In this document: piece by piece, positions 30,767 to 33,497 of the stretch
Layout of the letters: the number at the start of each line of letters is the position of its first letter
Numbering within the stretch: the stretch's first letter is position 1
Assembly: GCA_002685255.1 (NCBI GenBank)
Contig: NYWU01000037.1
Span: 1 to 33,497 of the forward strand
DNA length: 33,497 nucleotides
Direction of reading: 5' to 3'
From: Idiomarinaceae bacterium
Lineage (GTDB): Bacteria > Pseudomonadota > Gammaproteobacteria > Enterobacterales > Alteromonadaceae
Notes under the pieces: model-generated
The model's input: only the letters and a program-made list of their open reading frames with translations
Databases searched by the model: none
Told to the model about the DNA's origin: nothing
Program-made: the position numbers and the translations under genes

Positions 30767-32506
30767 ATGGACCTTCGGAAGCTTACTAGCAAATTGACAG
30801 TTTCGCCGCAGATCACTATTGATGATGTCAATGCGTTGGCGTCTGATAATTTCAAAACAATCATATGTAATCGCCCAGATAATGAGAGCGAGGATCAAGC
30901 CAATGCGCAGCAAATTGAAAATGCAGCAGAAGCCCATGGCATGGCTTTTTATTACTTACCCGTTGTGCCTGGTGAAATATCTGATCGGCAAATCAGTCAA
31001 TTTGCAAAAATAATACAAGACTGTGACGGACCAACGCTTGCGTATTGTCGAACGGGAACACGCTCAAGTTCACTTTGGGCGCTTGCAGAATCCGAACATC
31101 AACCAACATCGGAACTATTAGCGACAGCATCTGTAGCAGGCTATGACCTATCGAGTCTAGCGCCGCGCATGCAGGCGCGATCTGCAAACGCAGAGCTCAC
31201 TAAAAAATCTAATGGTCGTCGAACAGCGCATCATAAAGTGGTTGTTGTTGGTGGTGGAGCTGCGGGTTTAGCAGTAACTGCGAGCTTGTTAAAACGCCAA
31301 TCAAACTTAGATATTGCAATTGTTGACTCGGCTACATCTCACTTTTATCAACCCGGCTGGACGCTTGTAGGCGGTGGTGTATTCAAGCCAAAGCAAACTG
31401 AACGTTCGATGGCATCTGTCGTGCCAGCTCGCGCCAAATGGTACCAAAATAATGCCGTAACATTTAAGCCAGAGCATAATCGGCTATTACTCGATAACGA
31501 TGAAGAGCTATCATACGACGTTTTGGTTATCGCAACAGGTTTAAGCCTAAATTGGGAAGCTATTCCTGGTTTATCTGAAACCTTGGGAAAAAACGGTGTG
31601 ACATCTAATTATCGATACGATTTAGCGCCTTATACATGGCAACTAGTTCAGTCGCTAGGCAAAGGAACTGCAATATTCACTCAACCACCTATGCCGATTA
31701 AATGTGCTGGTGCTCCTCAAAAAGCTATGTATTTGTCTTGTGACGAATGGCAGCGTCAAGGGAAGCTAAGTGATATTAACGTTGAGTTTTGCACCGCAGG
31801 TGCCGCGTTATTTGGAGTTTCCGACTATGTTCCGGCGTTGACGAACTATGTTGAAAAGTACGGAATTAAACTTAATTTTAAAAACACTCTCAAGTCAGTC
31901 AACGGTGAGGCAAAAACCGCGCAATTTGTAGTTGTCGACGCAAATGGCACCGGGCGAGAAGTGACTCGTTCTTTTGATATGTTACACGTATGCCCCCCTC
32001 AATGTGCACCTAAAATTATTGCTGATAGCCCCCTATCTGACGATTCAGGGTGGGTTGATGTAAATTCAGAGAGTTTACAGCACAAAACCTACAGCAATGT
32101 TTATGCACTCGGTGACGTTGCGAATACGCCTAATGCAAAAACTGCAGCTGCAGTTCGCAAACAAGCGCCTGTCGTTGCAGAGAATATCGTATCAACATTA
32201 AATGAGGAATCACCTTGCGCTGTTTACGAAGGTTACGGCTCCTGCCCATTAACGGTTGAACGAGGAAAAATCGTATTGGCAGAGTTTGGTTACGGAGGCG
32301 TTTTGCAGCCGACATTTCCATCGTGGCTTATTAATGGCAAACGAGCTACGAGTGCAGCTTGGTTCTTAAAAGAAAAACTATTACCTTGGCTATACTGGGA
32401 AGCGATGTTAAAAGGACGGGAGTGGTTGGCGTCACCTAAACACTCAAAGCCTTCTGAGACGAATAATACGAAACGAGATGTTTGCGACTTTAAAGAGAAG
32501 CCATGA
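30767..32506 (+). CDS. Fusion of DUF442 rhodanese-like domain and type II sulfide:quinone oxidoreductase
   Basis: 579-residue two-domain protein. Residues 1-135 are a DUF442/TIGR01244 domain (SPQITIDDV, FKTIICNRPDNES, LAYCRTGTRSSSLWAL) whose loop C94-RTGT-R99 is CX4R, the loop length of rhodaneses rather than the CX5R of phosphatases. Residues 155-560 are a flavoprotein with FAD site VVVVGGGAAGLAV (158-170), C313 in CAGAPQKAMYLS and C493 in SCPLTV, the two redox cysteines of human SQOR-type (type II) enzymes, and SNVYALGDVANTPNAKTAAAV. The C-terminal part (FLKEKLLPWLYWEAMLKG) would dock on the membrane. Expected reaction: sulfide plus thiol acceptor to persulfide, reducing quinone; the N-terminal domain may pass the sulfane sulfur on. 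Confidence 0.92.
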   Translation: MDLRKLTSKLTVSPQITIDDVNALASDNFKTIICNRPDNESEDQANAQQIENAAEAHGMAFYYLPVVPGEISDRQISQFAKIIQDCDGPTLAYCRTGTRSSSLWALAESEHQPTSELLATASVAGYDLSSLAPRMQARSANAELTKKSNGRRTAHHKVVVVGGGAAGLAVTASLLKRQSNLDIAIVDSATSHFYQPGWTLVGGGVFKPKQTERSMASVVPARAKWYQNNAVTFKPEHNRLLLDNDEELSYDVLVIATGLSLNWEAIPGLSETLGKNGVTSNYRYDLAPYTWQLVQSLGKGTAIFTQPPMPIKCAGAPQKAMYLSCDEWQRQGKLSDINVEFCTAGAALFGVSDYVPALTNYVEKYGIKLNFKNTLKSVNGEAKTAQFVVVDANGTGREVTRSFDMLHVCPPQCAPKIIADSPLSDDSGWVDVNSESLQHKTYSNVYALGDVANTPNAKTAAAVRKQAPVVAENIVSTLNEESPCAVYEGYGSCPLTVERGKIVLAEFGYGGVLQPTFPSWLINGKRATSAAWFLKEKLLPWLYWEAMLKGREWLASPKHSKPSETNNTKRDVCDFKEKP

Positions 32507-32516
32507 CAAGTGAAGT

Positions 32517-32546
32517 AAAGGTGGCTTACTAAGAAGCCACCTTTTT
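32517..32546 (+). terminator. Rho-independent terminator of the dioxygenase-2/SQR operon
   Basis: AAAGGTGGCTT / AAGCCACCTTT arms, 6-base loop and T-run, 11 bases after the SQR stop. Its second arm overlaps the last codons of the converging methyltransferase gene. Confidence 0.9.
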
Positions 32547-33152
32547 AGCAACAACTTGTACCACTGCGGCATCACCTGTATGTCCGGAACCCTCAATCAC
32601 TTTTCGGTTAACTGAGGCTAAATCAACAAACTTAAGTGGTTCTAAATCCTCTTCAAGCTGTTGTTCACTATACATTAATGCCTCATCTTGAGGGCCTCCT
32701 GTTTTTAACTGAAGTTGTTCTTTACGATAAAACTCGCCAATAAATATACCTTCGTTTGTAAGTGCAGGCGGTATTTTATTTAGTACTGACTTCCGCATAT
32801 CAGGAGATAAATGCATAAAGATCGCAACAATGGCATCCCATTGCTTTACACCGAAGTCGTACTCAGATAAATCCGCAAGTTTCCAGTCGACCGAAACACC
32901 TCGCTCGTCAGCCAGTTTCTTTCCTTTAGCTAATGCTACCGATGAGATATCGATCGCCGTTACTCTAAGTCCACACTCAGCCAGATATACTGCGTTACGC
33001 CCTTCACCTTCAGCTAGACATAAAACCTGACTGCCGGGTTTAAGAACATCGTTCTTAGGCGGCAAAATATATTTGAGGAAGTCATTAGGTTGTTTCCCAT
33101 ACAAATATCTTTCATCAGAATAGCGGTCGTTCCAAAAATTCTTACTTTCCAA
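32529..33152 (-). CDS. Class I SAM-dependent methyltransferase (TehB/thiol-methyltransferase-like)
   Basis: 207-residue cytosolic methyltransferase. The N-terminal FWNDRYSDERYLYGKQPNDFL and the SAM-binding motif I VLCLAEGEGRNAVYLAECG (43-61), followed by VTAIDISSVAL (motif II) and FGVKQWDAIVAIFMHLSP, resemble TehB-type and related enzymes that methylate soft nucleophiles such as tellurite, selenite or thiols. The start is a TTG at 33152 with a GAGGAG/AAAGG ribosome site. It converges on the SQR operon. S-methylation of sulfide or thiols would fit the neighbourhood but is inference. Confidence 0.87.
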   Translation of the reverse strand: MESKNFWNDRYSDERYLYGKQPNDFLKYILPPKNDVLKPGSQVLCLAEGEGRNAVYLAECGLRVTAIDISSVALAKGKKLADERGVSVDWKLADLSEYDFGVKQWDAIVAIFMHLSPDMRKSVLNKIPPALTNEGIFIGEFYRKEQLQLKTGGPQDEALMYSEQQLEEDLEPLKFVDLASVNRKVIEGSGHTGDAAVVQVVAKKVAS

Positions 33153-33206
33153 TATCCTTTCTCCTCTTCACTCATATCCCGTGACCAACTTATGTAACCT
33201 CGATAA

Positions 33207-33497
33207 TTAATGATAACCCTGATCGGCTTTTACTTTGCCGCGAAACACCCAGTATGTCCAAGCGGTGTAAACAAGCACAATGGGAATTACGAACAGCAAA
33301 CCTAACAGCAGGAATAGCTGTGACTCGTGAGCAGATGCTGCTTGACTTAACGTATAGTTAGGCGGCACAACATAAGGCCACTTACTCGCCAGCAGACCTA
33401 AGTAAGTAAAGATAAACATCCCCATGGTGGCGATAAAGGGCGTACCCTCACGCTTCGCTTGAATAGAACGGTAAATCCAAAACGCACAGGCCAACGC
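33207..33497 (-). CDS. Cytochrome bd-type quinol oxidase subunit II, C-terminal part (5' end outside window)
   Basis: The last 96 or so residues of a CydB/CioB-type integral membrane subunit; the gene enters from the right edge. Visible parts are a transmembrane helix ending GLLASKWPYVVPPNYTLSQAASAHESQ and a final helix LLLGLLFVIPIVLVYTAWTYWVFRGKV, both typical of the family. The phrase YPYVVPP-like with TYWVFRGKV leans to the cyanide-insensitive (Cio) subgroup. No CydX-like small gene fits in the 54 bases downstream. With subunit I it would oxidise quinol, and bd oxidases are known to tolerate sulfide. Confidence 0.9.
   Translation of the reverse strand, partial: ALACAFWIYRSIQAKREGTPFIATMGMFIFTYLGLLASKWPYVVPPNYTLSQAASAHESQLFLLLGLLFVIPIVLVYTAWTYWVFRGKVKADQGYH

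Noticed and set aside
33153-33206. Hidden cydX-like small gene behind the bd oxidase subunit II gene
   Set aside because: The 54-base gap is too short and holds the methyltransferase ribosome site; no CydX pattern seen.
1-33497. Mobile element, prophage, CRISPR or defence island
   Set aside because: No transposase, integrase, terminal repeats, att-like duplication, repeat-spacer array or known defence domain was seen; gene content is coherent chromosomal.

Overview
The window looks like chromosomal DNA of a marine-type gammaproteobacterium. The gene set (about 480-residue GAPDH, DUF1315/YeaC, DUF2989, DUF6279, ScsBCD, a two-domain PTPS protein, an SQOR-like sulfide:quinone reductase) is what I associate with Alteromonadales, and Idiomarinaceae or relatives are plausible. 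This placement is inferred from gene content and by-eye protein similarity only. Coding density is very high. I see no insertion sequence, prophage, CRISPR array, tRNA or rRNA, and no gene-free stretch longer than about 240 bases.

Layout. 1-951 (minus): zinc-ribbon membrane protein, YeaC-like protein and free methionine-(R)-sulfoxide reductase (cut by the window edge) in a tight operon. 1085-3938 (minus): a cytosolic M14 carboxypeptidase followed by an AGCS sodium:amino-acid symporter. 4026-8328: long-form GAPDH (minus), a DUF2989 lipoprotein (plus), MsrB (minus) and pyruvate kinase (plus). 8353-11851 (minus): a four-gene signalling run of PilZ protein, LytS-type kinase, LytTR regulator and DUF6279 lipoprotein. 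11930-16164: an M61 peptidase (plus) converging on M23 peptidase, double PTPS protein and LysE exporter (minus). 16216-20871 (plus): LysR regulator, GNAT, YraQ-type permease with a His-rich tail and AlkB, then a PagL-like lipid A deacylase and DkgB. 20970-24616 (plus): a small membrane protein and the thiol-redox/copper-tolerance genes scsB, scsD, scsC. 24664-27165: small membrane protein, serine hydrolase, TonB-like lipoprotein, and a guanidine-II (mini-ykkC) riboswitch in front of the guanidine exporter gene sugE/gdx. 27203-33497: a sulfide/persulfide island, then a methyltransferase and the end of a cytochrome bd-type oxidase subunit II gene.

The most notable system is the sulfide island (about 27.2-32.5 kb). 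A single protein joins a DUF442 rhodanese-like domain to a type II (SQOR-like) sulfide:quinone oxidoreductase. It lies directly behind one ETHE1-like persulfide dioxygenase gene; a second, paralogous dioxygenase gene is transcribed divergently and leads into a Prx6-type peroxiredoxin gene, followed by a TauE/SafE exporter gene. The inferred route is sulfide to glutathione persulfide (SQR, electrons to quinone), to sulfite (dioxygenases), to export (TauE), with peroxiredoxin handling by-products and a sulfide-tolerant bd-type oxidase next door able to re-oxidise the quinol. AT-rich dyads overlap the likely promoters, and an 11-base word (TATGGTTATAA) is shared exactly by the dioxygenase-SQR and tauE promoter regions, suggesting a common regulator encoded outside the window.

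Start codons were moved from the longest possible frame wherever a clear Shine-Dalgarno sequence or family alignment supported an internal start. Several genes appear to use TTG starts behind strong Shine-Dalgarno sequences.
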